DNA of 64,000 nt. It comes from Murimonas intestini (lineage in GTDB: Bacteria; Bacillota; Clostridia; Lachnospirales; Lachnospiraceae). The notes beneath the pieces were generated by a model. The model searched no databases. It was given only the letters and a program-made list of their open reading frames with translations, and was not told the DNA's origin. Positions 54,301 through 62,488 of this stretch are shown here, piece after piece. The position numbers were made by a program, and so were the translations under genes. The stretch spans positions 1 through 64,000 of the forward strand of contig NZ_JANKBI010000015.1 in NCBI RefSeq assembly GCF_024622195.1. Reading direction: 5' to 3'. The first letter of the stretch is position 1, and every line of letters begins with the position of its first letter.

Positions 54301-57300
54301 ACCCTGGACGGGGAGCTACTCACTTTCGATATTACCCGCAGGGAGTTCTTTTACGCTGACTATACGCGGGACAGTAAATGTCACACAGACGGAAAGCCTG
54401 GTGAATACGTCATTTGTTGCGAGTGATACGCCTGATCCCATACCAGATAATAATGCAGATACAGTCATTACGCAGGCCGAAGCTTTAGCAGATCTTACAC
54501 TGGTTAAGGAAGGACCGGCATCAGTGGAAGCAGGCGGAATGATTTCTTATACGGTTACAGTTTCGAATGCAGGACCGGGGGCTGCCGCTGATGTGGAGGT
54601 GACAGATGCGGTGCCTTCTGAGATAAATGACCCGGAGTATTCTGTAAATGGAGGCGTATATATACCATGGAGCGGCAGCTTCCGGGCAGGTACGCTGGAA
54701 GCATCTGAATCTGTAACTATTATGATCCGCGGAAATGTCAGTTCTTTGGCGGCAGGGACCGTGGTAAACAGTGCTTCAGTCACATCTTCCACACCTGATC
54801 CGGATCCATCGGACAACAGCGGTACAGTGACGACGTCTGTTGAAGCAAGTGCAGATATTTCTGTCGTAAAGACAGCCTCCCTCAGTCCTGCTGTTCCCGG
54901 GCAGTATCTGACCTATACCTTAGTTGTGAGCAATGCAGGCCCGTCAGCGGCAGCAGGTGTTATCCTTGAGGATGAGCTGCCTCCGGTCCTTACAGGAGCA
55001 GAGGTGTCTGCTGATGAGCAGAACTGGGCGCCCTGGAGCAGCCCGTATTCTGTAGGAACTCTGGATGCGGGTGAGGCAGCCGTTGTATATGTGCGCGGGA
55101 CTGTGGCAGCATCAGCTGTAAATACAATTGCAAATACGGCGTCAGTTTCATCAGATACACCTGATCCGGACATGGGCAATAATACTTCATCCACAGCTAC
55201 GCCTGTGGATCCGTCGGCCGATATCTCAGTCACAAAAACAGCCAGCCCCAGTCCTGTATTACCAGGAGGAGAACTGACATATACTGTCACTATTTCAAAT
55301 GCTGGTCCGGCAGATGCCCAGAATATAGAACTGGCAGATACTCTGCCCTCACTTTTGGCAAATCCGCAGTTTTCAACAGATAACGGCATTAGCTGGAATG
55401 ACTGGCCTGGATTTTTAAATGTTGGGACAATAGCGGCGGATGCTTCAGCAGAGGTTCTGATCAGGGGAACAGTAAACAGTGCGGCAGCAGGGATACTGAG
55501 CAATACAGCAGCAGTCAGTTCTGCGACGCCTGATCCGGATCCTGTCAATAATACGGATATAGTTCTGACGCCCATCGAAACTTCCGCAGATGTATCAGTG
55601 AAAAAGACTGCAGCACCTGTACCGGCAGAACCGGGGCAGCAGCTGACTTATACAATAGTGGTGAACAACGCCGGGCCTGATACGGCACAGGCAGTGTCAG
55701 TCACAGACAGTACAGCGCCGGAATTATCAGGGCCGGAATTTTCAGCAGACGGAGGAAATACCTGGAATCCATGGGTAAATCCCTATGCGGCCGGAGATAT
55801 AGCCAGCGGGGACAGCATACAGATATTGCTGAGGGGGACTTTAAGCAGTGCGGCCTCCGGGATTGTGAACAATTCTGTCTCGGCTGCGGCCCAGACGCCT
55901 GATCCTGATCCTGACAACAATATATTTACGCTTAATACGCCGGTAAGTACGTCAGCAGATTTATCCGTGACGAAGACTGCGGAAGAGGGAACAGCAGTAC
56001 CGGGAAGTCTATATAATTATCTGGTAAATATTATAAATGGCGGGCCTGATACGGCAGCAGATGTTACAATGACAGATTCAGACATGATGGGGCTTCAGAA
56101 TCCTGAGTACTCACTTGATGGAATCACATACTCCCCGTGGACGGGCAGCATATATCTGGGGAGTATGGCAGATGGACAGAGCATCACGGTACATCTCAGG
56201 GGGACCATAGACCCGGAGGCGGAAGGGGATCTGATGAACAGAGTATTTGTGGCTTCATCAACACCAGATCCAGATATGACTAATAATAACGACGCTGCGG
56301 AAACAGCCCTTGTTCCGTTGGCAGATCTGTCAATTACAAAGAGCGGGATACCTGATCCGGCCGTACCGGGAAAAGTACTGACATATACTCTGACAGTCAA
56401 AAATGCAGGTCCGTCTGCTGCAAGAGATATAACAGTGATAGATGCCGTGCCGGGAATCCTGGAAAATGCAGAATATTCCACAGACGGCATCCCGGGATGG
56501 CAGCCGTGGACAGGAACGTACCAGAGTGATGTGATGGCGCCGGGATCGGAACTGAGCCTGACCATAAGAGGAGTCCTGGCCTCCCTGGCATCCGGTACAG
56601 TAATTAATACGGCTGTTGTGACATCGGCAACGCCTGATCCTGATCCATCCGACAATAAAGCTGTCGATGAGCGTCAGATACAGCCGGAAGCGGATCTTTC
56701 ACTGGTCAAATCAGTCAGCCCCAGTCCGGCGGTGCCGGGGCAGCGGGTCACTTATACTCTGGCTGCCTCCAATGCAGGACCGTCAGATGCAGTAAATGTT
56801 CAGTTTACTGATATGCTGCCGCAGGTGCTCCAGAATCAGGAATATTCCATCGATGGGGGCGTCAGCTGGTATCCATGGAGCGGAACGTATGAGATGACCA
56901 GTCTGGCAGGAGGAATGGCGGCTGAAATCCTTGTCAGAGGACTGCTGCCTTTAAATGAGGCAGGTGCAGGAATTCTCAGGAATACAGCTTCTGTAGAAAG
57001 TGAAACAGACGATCCTGATCCCGGTAATAATACGGCTGTGATAGAGACTCCTGTCAGCGGCCTGGCAGATATGAAGATCACCAAGTCAGCAGTACCTGAA
57101 ACGGCTGCTCCGGGAGGGCTTCTCACTTACTATGTGGATGTCAGGAATCTGGGGCCGGAGGAAGCAGAGCAGGTGACAATAGAAGATAAGGCAGTATTGA
57201 GTGAACTCACAGATACAGAGTATTCGACTGATGGAGGAAGTACCTGGAGCAGATGGAGCGGCAGCTATGTGATTGGCAGTATGGCTGCCGGAGAATCCTA

Positions 57301-58906
57301 TTCAGACCTGGCTATAAGAGGAAGAGTAAGCCAGAATGCAGCGGAGACGGCGAATGCAGCTGTAGTAAAGAGTAGTACTCCTGACCCTGATCCGGACAAT
57401 AACACGTCTACGGTTGTGGTGAAGGTATACGATACGGCGGACCTTGCTGTTACAAAGACAGCCTCACCTGTTCCGGCTGTTCCGGGGCAAAGGGTAGTCT
57501 ATACAGTGACTGTTACAAATAATGGACCGGGAACCGCCAGGGGAATAGCCGTGATCGATGCTGTGCCCAGCCAGCTCACAGATGCAGAGTATTCGGCAGA
57601 TAATGGGCTGACGTGGGAAAAATGGGATTCCGTTTACAGGATTAGTGAGCTTTCAGCAGGCAGCAGTACGGCAATAAAGATCAGAGGGGACCTGAAACTG
57701 TCCTCGTCAGGTACAATAACAAATACTGCGGCTGTGACATCATCCACCCCTGACCCGCATCCGGAAAATAATACGGCCACGGATATCACAAAAATACAGG
57801 AATCTGCAGATATATCTGTCTCTAAGCTGGCCCATCCTGTGCCGGCAAGACCAGGCCAGTATCTGACGTATATAGTCCTGGTATCAAATGCGGGGCCATC
57901 TGATGCCCGGGATGTAAATCTGTCAGATATAGTCCCGGATGCTGAATATTCACTGGATGAAGGAATAACCTGGCAGGCATGGACAGGAACTCACCAGATT
58001 GGCACAGTGGCTGCCGGAGAAGTCAGGAGGATATTGATTCGTACACGTGTACAGTCCGGCGCTTCAGGATATATCATAAATACAGTGAGTGTATCTTCGG
58101 CGACGCCTGACCCTGATCCGGATAATAATACGGCAACTGTCGGGACGCCTGTGGCCCAGACGGCGGACCTGAGCCTGCAGAAGACGGCGGATAAGTCCAG
58201 CGCCAGGCCTGGGGACGTGGTGACGTATCAGATAGTCATACGGCATCTGGGGAGTGTAAGGGCCCGGAATGTCAGACTGAGGGACGACGGTCCTGACGGA
58301 CTGAGCGGCGTGGAATTTTCAACGGACGGAGGTGACAGCTGGTCACCCTGGATCAGCCCGTATCCTCTGGGAGATATGGAGGATCAGGAGACCAGAGTCA
58401 TCCTCATCAGGGGAACAGTAACATTAGCGTCTGGTGTTATTACAAATACTGCCTATGTGACAAGTGACACCCCCGATCCTGACTATACAAATAATATTGA
58501 CCACAGCAGCGTTGACGTAGGTACCGGGCCAAGCGCCGATCTGGCTGTCTCTAAAACAGTCAGTTCAGGAACTGTCTGTCCATGCCGTCCTGTAGTATTC
58601 AGGATCATAGTATCTAACAGAGGACCGGATACGGCCCAGGACGTGAAGATGACAGATTTTCTGCCGTCTGTCATACAAAATGCCCACTACTCACTGAATG
58701 AAGGCAGCAGCTGGTTCCCGTGGCATGGCCAGATCAGTCTGGGAAGTCTGGCAAATGGAGCATCAGCCGTCATACTGATCAGCGGATATGTAGACCGCTG
58801 TGCTTCAGGTACCATACTGAACCAGGCCTCAGCCGCAAGCTCCACTTATGACCCTGATCCCCTGAATAATCAGGCGGTGGCTGAATTTTGTGTCTGCAGA
58901 AAATAA
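51332..58906 (+). CDS. Giant DUF11-repeat protein (2,524 residues)
   Basis: The domain order is an SdrD-B-like domain (about 3-85; GTVFHDMDHDGRFTPGEPGI), a beta-propeller-like region (about 125-370; FGAVAVDGNGNLYAVSS), a GEVED-like domain (about 375-560; FGDAPDAG, YGWIDFNKNGLF), then 16 DUF11 repeats of about 118 residues from residue 563. A repeat runs from ADLSVTKTA, through SNAGPSDA and an EYSxDGGxxWxPWxG loop, to SxTPDPDPxNN. DUF11 and SdrD-B domains belong to surface adhesins. Yet there is no signal peptide (it starts MPAFITGTVF), no sorting motif and no membrane helix; it ends FCVCRK. The last repeat is rich in cysteine. How it leaves the cell is unclear; a spore-surface location is one idea. 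Confidence 0.9.
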   Translation: MPAFITGTVFHDMDHDGRFTPGEPGIPGVNVVLYSADSTQPGSPACTFVQTGTDGVYSFTVTEPGTYTVYETVIFPGSCPPSLVSQPPGYYHSNTPRKGTVILTQEEISGDNTVNGPDFGHDMWGIPYNCGPEMILFEGEQPTGRFAVNLVTGDAADMGPVQSPAAVNAVGFNTEDNFIYGYDQVQNTIVRVDQNGDVMYLEPRPEGMPAAAYSAGAIDMSGFYYVYIPGGSRFYTVDLRPDSATFLRLVDPSDGYREQTEDYGTALSSPLAIGDWAFNPADGRLYGVERNGVVYRINELTGDVAPLDTTGPNPGALFGAVAVDGNGNLYAVSSSDGTIYRYRLSGYSAAGMRFSATQPGSFIDAAMCPYAIIETDFGDAPDAGGGGGAGNYNTLLASNGPRHGLGSPLYLGTRVTSEDDAHQSAMADGDDLTQGIQDDALTLPLPVLPVDALNYSLTAAVTNDTGDTANLYGWIDFNKNGLFEASEAAAVIQIPPYSGTGQYTLDFGRPPGSALTPDHTFLRLRLTTDDLQDTGTEIQDTRSVGPASDGEVEDYILKIGTTTDLSVTKTADLQVLSTGDTITYTITVSNYGPEDAYDVLLTDIVPPEITGARYSLDGGPSDYWPGTLVLGTMAPGQVNTVVIQGVFDGSVLGPVINTATVTSYSEDPDPGNNSATTVTPVDRAADLEITKTADESFAVIGEAFTFNITVTNHGPDPAENTIINDIAAADFSTPEYSADGGTSWMPWHGQLDAGIIEAGTAFTFLLRGTVEAGTQDELQNTASVTSDTSDPDPSDNTVTITVPKSALADLGVIKTGEPDPVSVGQQLIYTITVTNSGPSQAEEVIISDALPAELLNQEYSFDSVIWYPWTGEYAAGSLAAGDIYTLYLRGDVDPDAQTGEMMNTVTISSATDDPDPNNNTYTEIITVEAAADLSVTKTASPSAVLSGEILTYTVVVSNDGPSDAANVVLSDTLPAEIENPVFSVDGSAEEPWTGSYSLSILPAGSSFTLTIRGTVNVTQTESLVNTSFVASDTPDPIPDNNADTVITQAEALADLTLVKEGPASVEAGGMISYTVTVSNAGPGAAADVEVTDAVPSEINDPEYSVNGGVYIPWSGSFRAGTLEASESVTIMIRGNVSSLAAGTVVNSASVTSSTPDPDPSDNSGTVTTSVEASADISVVKTASLSPAVPGQYLTYTLVVSNAGPSAAAGVILEDELPPVLTGAEVSADEQNWAPWSSPYSVGTLDAGEAAVVYVRGTVAASAVNTIANTASVSSDTPDPDMGNNTSSTATPVDPSADISVTKTASPSPVLPGGELTYTVTISNAGPADAQNIELADTLPSLLANPQFSTDNGISWNDWPGFLNVGTIAADASAEVLIRGTVNSAAAGILSNTAAVSSATPDPDPVNNTDIVLTPIETSADVSVKKTAAPVPAEPGQQLTYTIVVNNAGPDTAQAVSVTDSTAPELSGPEFSADGGNTWNPWVNPYAAGDIASGDSIQILLRGTLSSAASGIVNNSVSAAAQTPDPDPDNNIFTLNTPVSTSADLSVTKTAEEGTAVPGSLYNYLVNIINGGPDTAADVTMTDSDMMGLQNPEYSLDGITYSPWTGSIYLGSMADGQSITVHLRGTIDPEAEGDLMNRVFVASSTPDPDMTNNNDAAETALVPLADLSITKSGIPDPAVPGKVLTYTLTVKNAGPSAARDITVIDAVPGILENAEYSTDGIPGWQPWTGTYQSDVMAPGSELSLTIRGVLASLASGTVINTAVVTSATPDPDPSDNKAVDERQIQPEADLSLVKSVSPSPAVPGQRVTYTLAASNAGPSDAVNVQFTDMLPQVLQNQEYSIDGGVSWYPWSGTYEMTSLAGGMAAEILVRGLLPLNEAGAGILRNTASVESETDDPDPGNNTAVIETPVSGLADMKITKSAVPETAAPGGLLTYYVDVRNLGPEEAEQVTIEDKAVLSELTDTEYSTDGGSTWSRWSGSYVIGSMAAGESYSDLAIRGRVSQNAAETANAAVVKSSTPDPDPDNNTSTVVVKVYDTADLAVTKTASPVPAVPGQRVVYTVTVTNNGPGTARGIAVIDAVPSQLTDAEYSADNGLTWEKWDSVYRISELSAGSSTAIKIRGDLKLSSSGTITNTAAVTSSTPDPHPENNTATDITKIQESADISVSKLAHPVPARPGQYLTYIVLVSNAGPSDARDVNLSDIVPDAEYSLDEGITWQAWTGTHQIGTVAAGEVRRILIRTRVQSGASGYIINTVSVSSATPDPDPDNNTATVGTPVAQTADLSLQKTADKSSARPGDVVTYQIVIRHLGSVRARNVRLRDDGPDGLSGVEFSTDGGDSWSPWISPYPLGDMEDQETRVILIRGTVTLASGVITNTAYVTSDTPDPDYTNNIDHSSVDVGTGPSADLAVSKTVSSGTVCPCRPVVFRIIVSNRGPDTAQDVKMTDFLPSVIQNAHYSLNEGSSWFPWHGQISLGSLANGASAVILISGYVDRCASGTILNQASAASSTYDPDPLNNQAVAEFCVCRK
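53018..58890 (+). repeat. Sixteen in-frame DUF11 repeats (about 355 bp each)
   Basis: Sixteen copies of a coding repeat, each starting with a version of ADLSVTKTA and ending with TPDPDPxNN. Spacing is about 350-370 bases. The copies differ a good deal at DNA level, so this is an old, diverged array rather than a recent tandem expansion. Confidence 0.9.
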
Positions 58907-58943
58907 ATGCCTGGAGAATATATACCATGAAGATATAATTGCG

Positions 58944-58975
58944 GGGGCGCTGTATTTTGCAGCGTCCCATTTTAT
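58944..58975 (+). terminator. Terminator after the giant repeat gene
   Basis: A 10-bp GC-rich stem (58944-58953 with 58959-58968) with a 5-base loop, followed by ATTTTAT. Confidence 0.8.
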
Positions 58976-59075
58976 AAATATGCCCAGTATAATAAGCCTC
59001 AAAAAAATACTTGTAATTTGTACACTCCTGTGATATTAATGAGATAATACCGATACTGAAAGAGTGGTACGCTTT

Positions 59076-60245
59076 ATGGATAAAAATGCAGGGCACAGGA
59101 TACACAGGCAATGGCCAGAGAAGATGGAGACAGGGTACAGGACTGCTGTGGCGGAACGTATTCTAAAGTACTTCTGGATTATCTTACTGATAGTAATAGG
59201 AATACAAATCTACAATCTGCTGTTTACACTTGCCTACACAGGATGGAAGATACATACCCAGTCAAGCAGAGTGTATATATTTTTCTACGCTATTCTTTTA
59301 GCAGTGTCTGCAGCAGGGCTGGCAGGCTGGCCATATTTCAAAAAGATAATGCCGCAGAAGGCCGGGCTTATCATCAGGCTCCAGGTTTGGTATTGCGTGA
59401 TCATGCTGGCCTGGGCTCTTGGAATCACTTTATACGATCAGAGAGTTTCTGAGAATATAAGCACATACCTGATCTCGGCTCTGAGTATTTCTATGCTCTC
59501 CTATCTGACTCCGCGTCAGGCATGCATGATGTATGGCAGCGCCCAGCTGATCATGTATATCTGCCTTCCGTTTTACCAGCCTGAAGGGACCAGCAATTAT
59601 GGGAGTTATGTCAATGCCTCTATTATGATCATTATGGTAGTATTCATATGTTTCTACAGATACTACAATGAACGGCGCTTCTACGAGGACAGGCAGAAGA
59701 TCATGGAGCAGAACAGGCTGTTAAATGAGAAGGCGAATACAGATCCCCTTACTGGACTGCAGAACAGGGGATTCCTGGACGGGAAAATGGAAGAACTGTA
59801 CAGAGAGTGCATGGCAAAAGGTGAAGTCCTGGCAGTGATGATGATAGATGTGGATGATTTTAAGAGATATAATGACACCTTTGGACATCAGGCAGGTGAT
59901 AAGTGTCTGCAGATGACGGCACAGGAGCTTAAAAGATTTATTATAAATGAAGAAGAACATCTGATACGCTACGGCGGGGAGGAATTCATGTATGTCGGTG
60001 CGGTAAGAGATGAGGGGAAAGCGTTTGCCATGGCCCAGGAAATGAGGGCAGCTATAGAGGCAATGGATATCCCTTTTAAATCAGACGAAATCTCAGCTGT
60101 AACCGTCAGTATCGGTATTTACGCAGCTATCCCGGGAAGCTGTGAGAAGGAAGAAGAGTGGTTCAGCTATATTACAAAAGCAGACGATTCATTGTATCAG
60201 GCAAAGAGAACTGGGAAGAATAAAGTTGTAATGAGCAGGAGGTGA
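59076..60245 (+). CDS. Membrane diguanylate cyclase (GGDEF domain), second copy
   Basis: A 389-residue protein. The N-terminal sensor region has six hydrophobic segments (about 30-210) and is followed by a GGDEF domain from about residue 225: TDPLTGLQNRGFLDGK, MMIDVDDFKRYNDTFGHQ and the canonical RYGGEEFMYV. It should synthesise cyclic di-GMP. No RxxD inhibitory site is visible. ATG at 59076 is used; a GTG 12 bases upstream is also possible, and the ribosome site (GAAAGAG) is weak. It stands alone between the giant repeat gene and the tRNA cluster. Cyclic di-GMP often controls surface adhesins, so a link to the upstream gene is conceivable. Confidence 0.9.
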   Translation: MDKNAGHRIHRQWPEKMETGYRTAVAERILKYFWIILLIVIGIQIYNLLFTLAYTGWKIHTQSSRVYIFFYAILLAVSAAGLAGWPYFKKIMPQKAGLIIRLQVWYCVIMLAWALGITLYDQRVSENISTYLISALSISMLSYLTPRQACMMYGSAQLIMYICLPFYQPEGTSNYGSYVNASIMIIMVVFICFYRYYNERRFYEDRQKIMEQNRLLNEKANTDPLTGLQNRGFLDGKMEELYRECMAKGEVLAVMMIDVDDFKRYNDTFGHQAGDKCLQMTAQELKRFIINEEEHLIRYGGEEFMYVGAVRDEGKAFAMAQEMRAAIEAMDIPFKSDEISAVTVSIGIYAAIPGSCEKEEEWFSYITKADDSLYQAKRTGKNKVVMSRR

Positions 60246-60278
60246 AAAGAAAAAAATTAAAAAAATCGAAAAAAAGTA

Positions 60279-60310
60279 TTGCATTTAGCAAAGACTTATG
60301 ATAATATAAT
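60279..60310 (+). promoter_or_regulatory. Probable promoter of the tRNA cluster
   Basis: TTGCAT (60279-60284) precedes an A/T-rich ATGATAATATAAT block. TAATAT at 60302-60307 gives a 17-bp spacer, while TATAAT at 60305-60310 gives 20. The exact -10 is uncertain. Confidence 0.5.
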
Positions 60311-60346
60311 TTTCGGTCACTGCTGAAGGTGATGACAACAAAATAA

Positions 60347-60418
60347 GGCTCCTTGGTCAAGCGGTTAAGACATCGCCCTTTCACGGCGGTAACACGGGTT
60401 CGATTCCCGTAGGAGTCA
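60347..60418 (+). tRNA. tRNA-Glu (anticodon TTC)
   Basis: The acceptor GGCTCCT pairs with AGGAGTC. The anticodon loop is CTTTCAC and the T arm contains GGTTCGATTCC. CCA is not encoded. First of six tRNA genes. Confidence 0.95.
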
Positions 60419-60444
60419 TTTAAGTTTAGCAACGGCACAAAAAT

Positions 60445-60517
60445 GCCGATGTGGCTCAATTGGCAGAGCAGCTGATTTGTAATCAGCAGGTTATCGGTTC
60501 GAGTCCGATCATCGGCT
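60445..60517 (+). tRNA. tRNA-Thr (anticodon TGT)
   Basis: The acceptor GCCGATG pairs with CATCGGC. The anticodon loop is TTTGTAA and the T arm contains GGTTCGAGTCC. Confidence 0.95.
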
Positions 60518-60522
60518 CTTTT

Positions 60523-60596
60523 GGACCTTTAGCTCAGTTGGTTAGAGCAACCGGCTCATAACCGGTCGGTCCTGGGTTCGAGTCCCCGAAGGTCCA
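60523..60596 (+). tRNA. tRNA-Met (anticodon CAT)
   Basis: The acceptor GGACCTT pairs with AAGGTCC. The anticodon loop is CTCATAA. The fully paired acceptor end suggests an elongator; an isoleucine tRNA with a modified CAT anticodon cannot be excluded. Confidence 0.92.
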
Positions 60597-60618
60597 TTTG
60601 TTGTTAAACTTAAGATAA

Positions 60619-60692
60619 GGCCCAGTGGCTCAGTTGGTTAGAGCGTCGCCCTGTCACGGCGAAGGTCGTCGGTTCGAGTCCGATCTGGGTCG
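60619..60692 (+). tRNA. tRNA-Asp (anticodon GTC)
   Basis: The acceptor GGCCCAG pairs with CTGGGTC. The anticodon loop is CTGTCAC and the T arm contains GGTTCGAGTCC. Confidence 0.95.
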
Positions 60693-60733
60693 TTCACATG
60701 AAACATTCATGTGGCGGCAATTTCATATCCCAT

Positions 60734-60806
60734 GGGATCTTAGCTCAGCTGGGAGAGCATCTGCCTTACAAGCAGAGGGTCATAGGTTCGAGCCCTATAG
60801 GTCCCA
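60734..60806 (+). tRNA. tRNA-Val (anticodon TAC)
   Basis: The acceptor GGGATCT pairs with AGGTCCC. The anticodon loop is CTTACAA and the T arm contains GGTTCGAGCCC. Confidence 0.95.
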
Positions 60807-60829
60807 CTTGCCACATTGCGTGGCAGAAT

Positions 60830-60915
60830 GCCGGCGTGGCGGAACTGGCAGACGCACAGGACTTAAAATCCTGCGGGACTAATCTCCCGTACCGGTTCGA
60901 TTCCGGTCGCCGGCA
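60830..60915 (+). tRNA. tRNA-Leu (anticodon TAA)
   Basis: An 86-base class II tRNA with a long variable arm (GCGGGACTAATCTCCCGT). The acceptor GCCGGCG pairs with CGCCGGC, and the anticodon loop gives TAA. Last gene of the cluster. The serine recombinase reading frame ends inside it on the other strand. Confidence 0.95.
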
Positions 60916-62416
60916 CTTGACCATGAACAGCCGAACCATTGAGGTTCGAAAGTTCATGGTCAATTTTTATTTCTTCCAGGGCAGCATTGACCTCTTCAGG
61001 TGATCCTTCGCGGTCACAAAAATTATATACAATCACGATATAGTCATCGTATAGATATAATGAGTTGACGAAGGTGTTTATGAGCTTTGTACAAAACTCA
61101 ACATCATCTATATCCCCGTTTTTAAAATTGTATAGCCAGTAGCGTGCCTGATCAGCTGTAATGTCAGGCTTTTTTATTTCTGCCTTTGCGATCTCAGCAT
61201 CAAGGTCAGAGCGCTGGCTCTCTAATTCTACCAGCCTGTCTTTGGTGGTATCCGTGATGATCCCCATCTCAATGGCTTTCATAATATTGTCAAGTCCCTT
61301 CTGGATCTCCTTCCTCCTTTTATTCAGGTTGCGCAGCAGGATAGTTTCGTCATCAGCATTCTGCAGCTCAACAATTTTGCGCGCGAGAAATTCAATAAGG
61401 TCAGGCTTAAGCACGTTATTTATGGTATACCGTGCCACATACTTCTCCAAAAACTCTTTCCGGTAAGTTTTCAGCTGGCAGCAGGCGTTTTTGTTCTTAC
61501 GGCCAGAGCATTTATAGTAATAATATGTTTCGCTCCTTCCGGTGCCGGAATCTCCGATGACCGTATTTTTGCAGTAGCCGCAGAATACCTTCCCGGTCAA
61601 AAGGAATTCAACCGGGGCCGTGCACCTGGTACGCGACTTATTCCGGCTGTTAAGGCCGAGTATATCCTGCACGCGCTCAAACAGGTCGCTGCTTACAATT
61701 TGAGGTACGTTAGGGTACACTTTGCCTTTATACAGGTATTCACCTATATACTTCCTATTGCGGAGCATATAGTAAACAGCGTTCTCATTAAAATTATTAC
61801 CTTTCATGGTACGGTAACCCCTGCGGTTTAAATCATCCATTATAACTTTAGCAGTATCACCGGATGCATAACGTTCAAATACTTCAACAACAATGGGCAT
61901 TGTTGTTGGATTAATGAAATACCGTTTATCATGTAAGTCATATCCAAATAAGGGATTTGCGCCTAACACATGTCCTTTTTCTACAGACTCAAGCAACCCG
62001 CGGCTGACCTTCTGTGCAAGCTCGGCGGAGTAGTACTCTGCCATCCCCTCCAGGAGGGACTCCAGAATGATACCTTCTGGTCCATCAGGTATATGTTCCT
62101 TCGCGTAGAGGAGTTTAACGCCCTGTTTTTTGAGTTTTACCTTGTTCATGGCTAATTCTTCACGGTTGCGTCCAAAACGGTCTATTTTCCACACTATAAC
62201 GGCGCTGAACTGGTGCTTCTTGCAGTCGTTCATGAGTCGATTGAATTCCGTCCTATTTTTGAAGTCAGTACCGGATATATGCCGGTCAATATAGGTATCA
62301 ATAATTGTAATATCGTTTTTGGCAGCATATTCACGGCAGTCACGCAGCTGGCCGTCAATAGACTGGTCTGTCTGCCCGGGGCCGGCACTGTACCTTGCAT
62401 AGATTACTCCATTCAT
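60863..62416 (-). CDS. Large serine recombinase (site-specific integrase)
   Basis: A 517-residue recombinase. The N-terminal resolvase domain (about 1-145) has the catalytic serine in VIYARYSAGPGQ (Ser10), with VWKIDRFGRNREE later. A recombinase domain follows (LFGYDLHDKRYFINPTTMPI), then a zinc-ribbon (CGYCKN and later CSGRKNKNACC) and a coiled coil (LNKRRKEIQKGLDNIMKAI). It probably integrates and excises the element to the right. ATG at 62416 is chosen since AGGAGG lies six bases before it; an in-frame ATG at 62422 abuts the site. The last 30 or so residues (from DHELSN) are coded by the terminator hairpin and the antisense of tRNA-Leu, so the natural C-terminus may differ. Confidence 0.9.
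   Translation of the reverse strand: MNGVIYARYSAGPGQTDQSIDGQLRDCREYAAKNDITIIDTYIDRHISGTDFKNRTEFNRLMNDCKKHQFSAVIVWKIDRFGRNREELAMNKVKLKKQGVKLLYAKEHIPDGPEGIILESLLEGMAEYYSAELAQKVSRGLLESVEKGHVLGANPLFGYDLHDKRYFINPTTMPIVVEVFERYASGDTAKVIMDDLNRRGYRTMKGNNFNENAVYYMLRNRKYIGEYLYKGKVYPNVPQIVSSDLFERVQDILGLNSRNKSRTRCTAPVEFLLTGKVFCGYCKNTVIGDSGTGRSETYYYYKCSGRKNKNACCQLKTYRKEFLEKYVARYTINNVLKPDLIEFLARKIVELQNADDETILLRNLNKRRKEIQKGLDNIMKAIEMGIITDTTKDRLVELESQRSDLDAEIAKAEIKKPDITADQARYWLYNFKNGDIDDVEFCTKLINTFVNSLYLYDDYIVIVYNFCDREGSPEEVNAALEEIKIDHELSNLNGSAVHGQVPATGIEPVREISPAGF
60917..60968 (+). terminator. Terminator of the tRNA cluster, overlapping the recombinase 3' end
   Basis: A perfect 12-bp stem, TTGACCATGAAC (60917-60928) with 60952-60963, encloses a smaller CGAACC/GGTTCG stem and is followed by five T. 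It begins two bases after tRNA-Leu. The recombinase frame reads through it on the minus strand. Confidence 0.85.
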
Positions 62417-62453
62417 ATCCATCCTCCTTAAAATTGGGTATAAAAAATACACC

Positions 62454-62482
62454 TATACAGGTGCCGGGAAATTTGATATAAT
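62454..62482 (+). promoter_or_regulatory. Rightward promoter of a candidate small RNA
   Basis: TATACA (62454-62459), a 17-bp spacer and TATAAT (62477-62482), pointing away from the recombinase gene. Confidence 0.6.
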
Positions 62483-62488
62483 CAATTT

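Noticed and set aside
54913..55575. 220-codon minus-strand frame inside the giant repeat gene
   Set aside because: A mirror of the biased codon use of the DUF11 repeats; similar shadows recur in several repeats.
53018..58890. Regular repeats that could suggest a CRISPR array or tandem satellite
   Set aside because: The period is about 355 bases, the frame is kept throughout and the copies are diverged protein repeats. No CRISPR array is seen in the window.
60625..61003. Open frames of 85 and 101 codons across the tRNA genes
   Set aside because: They read through several clear tRNA genes and a terminator; these are a known source of false proteins.
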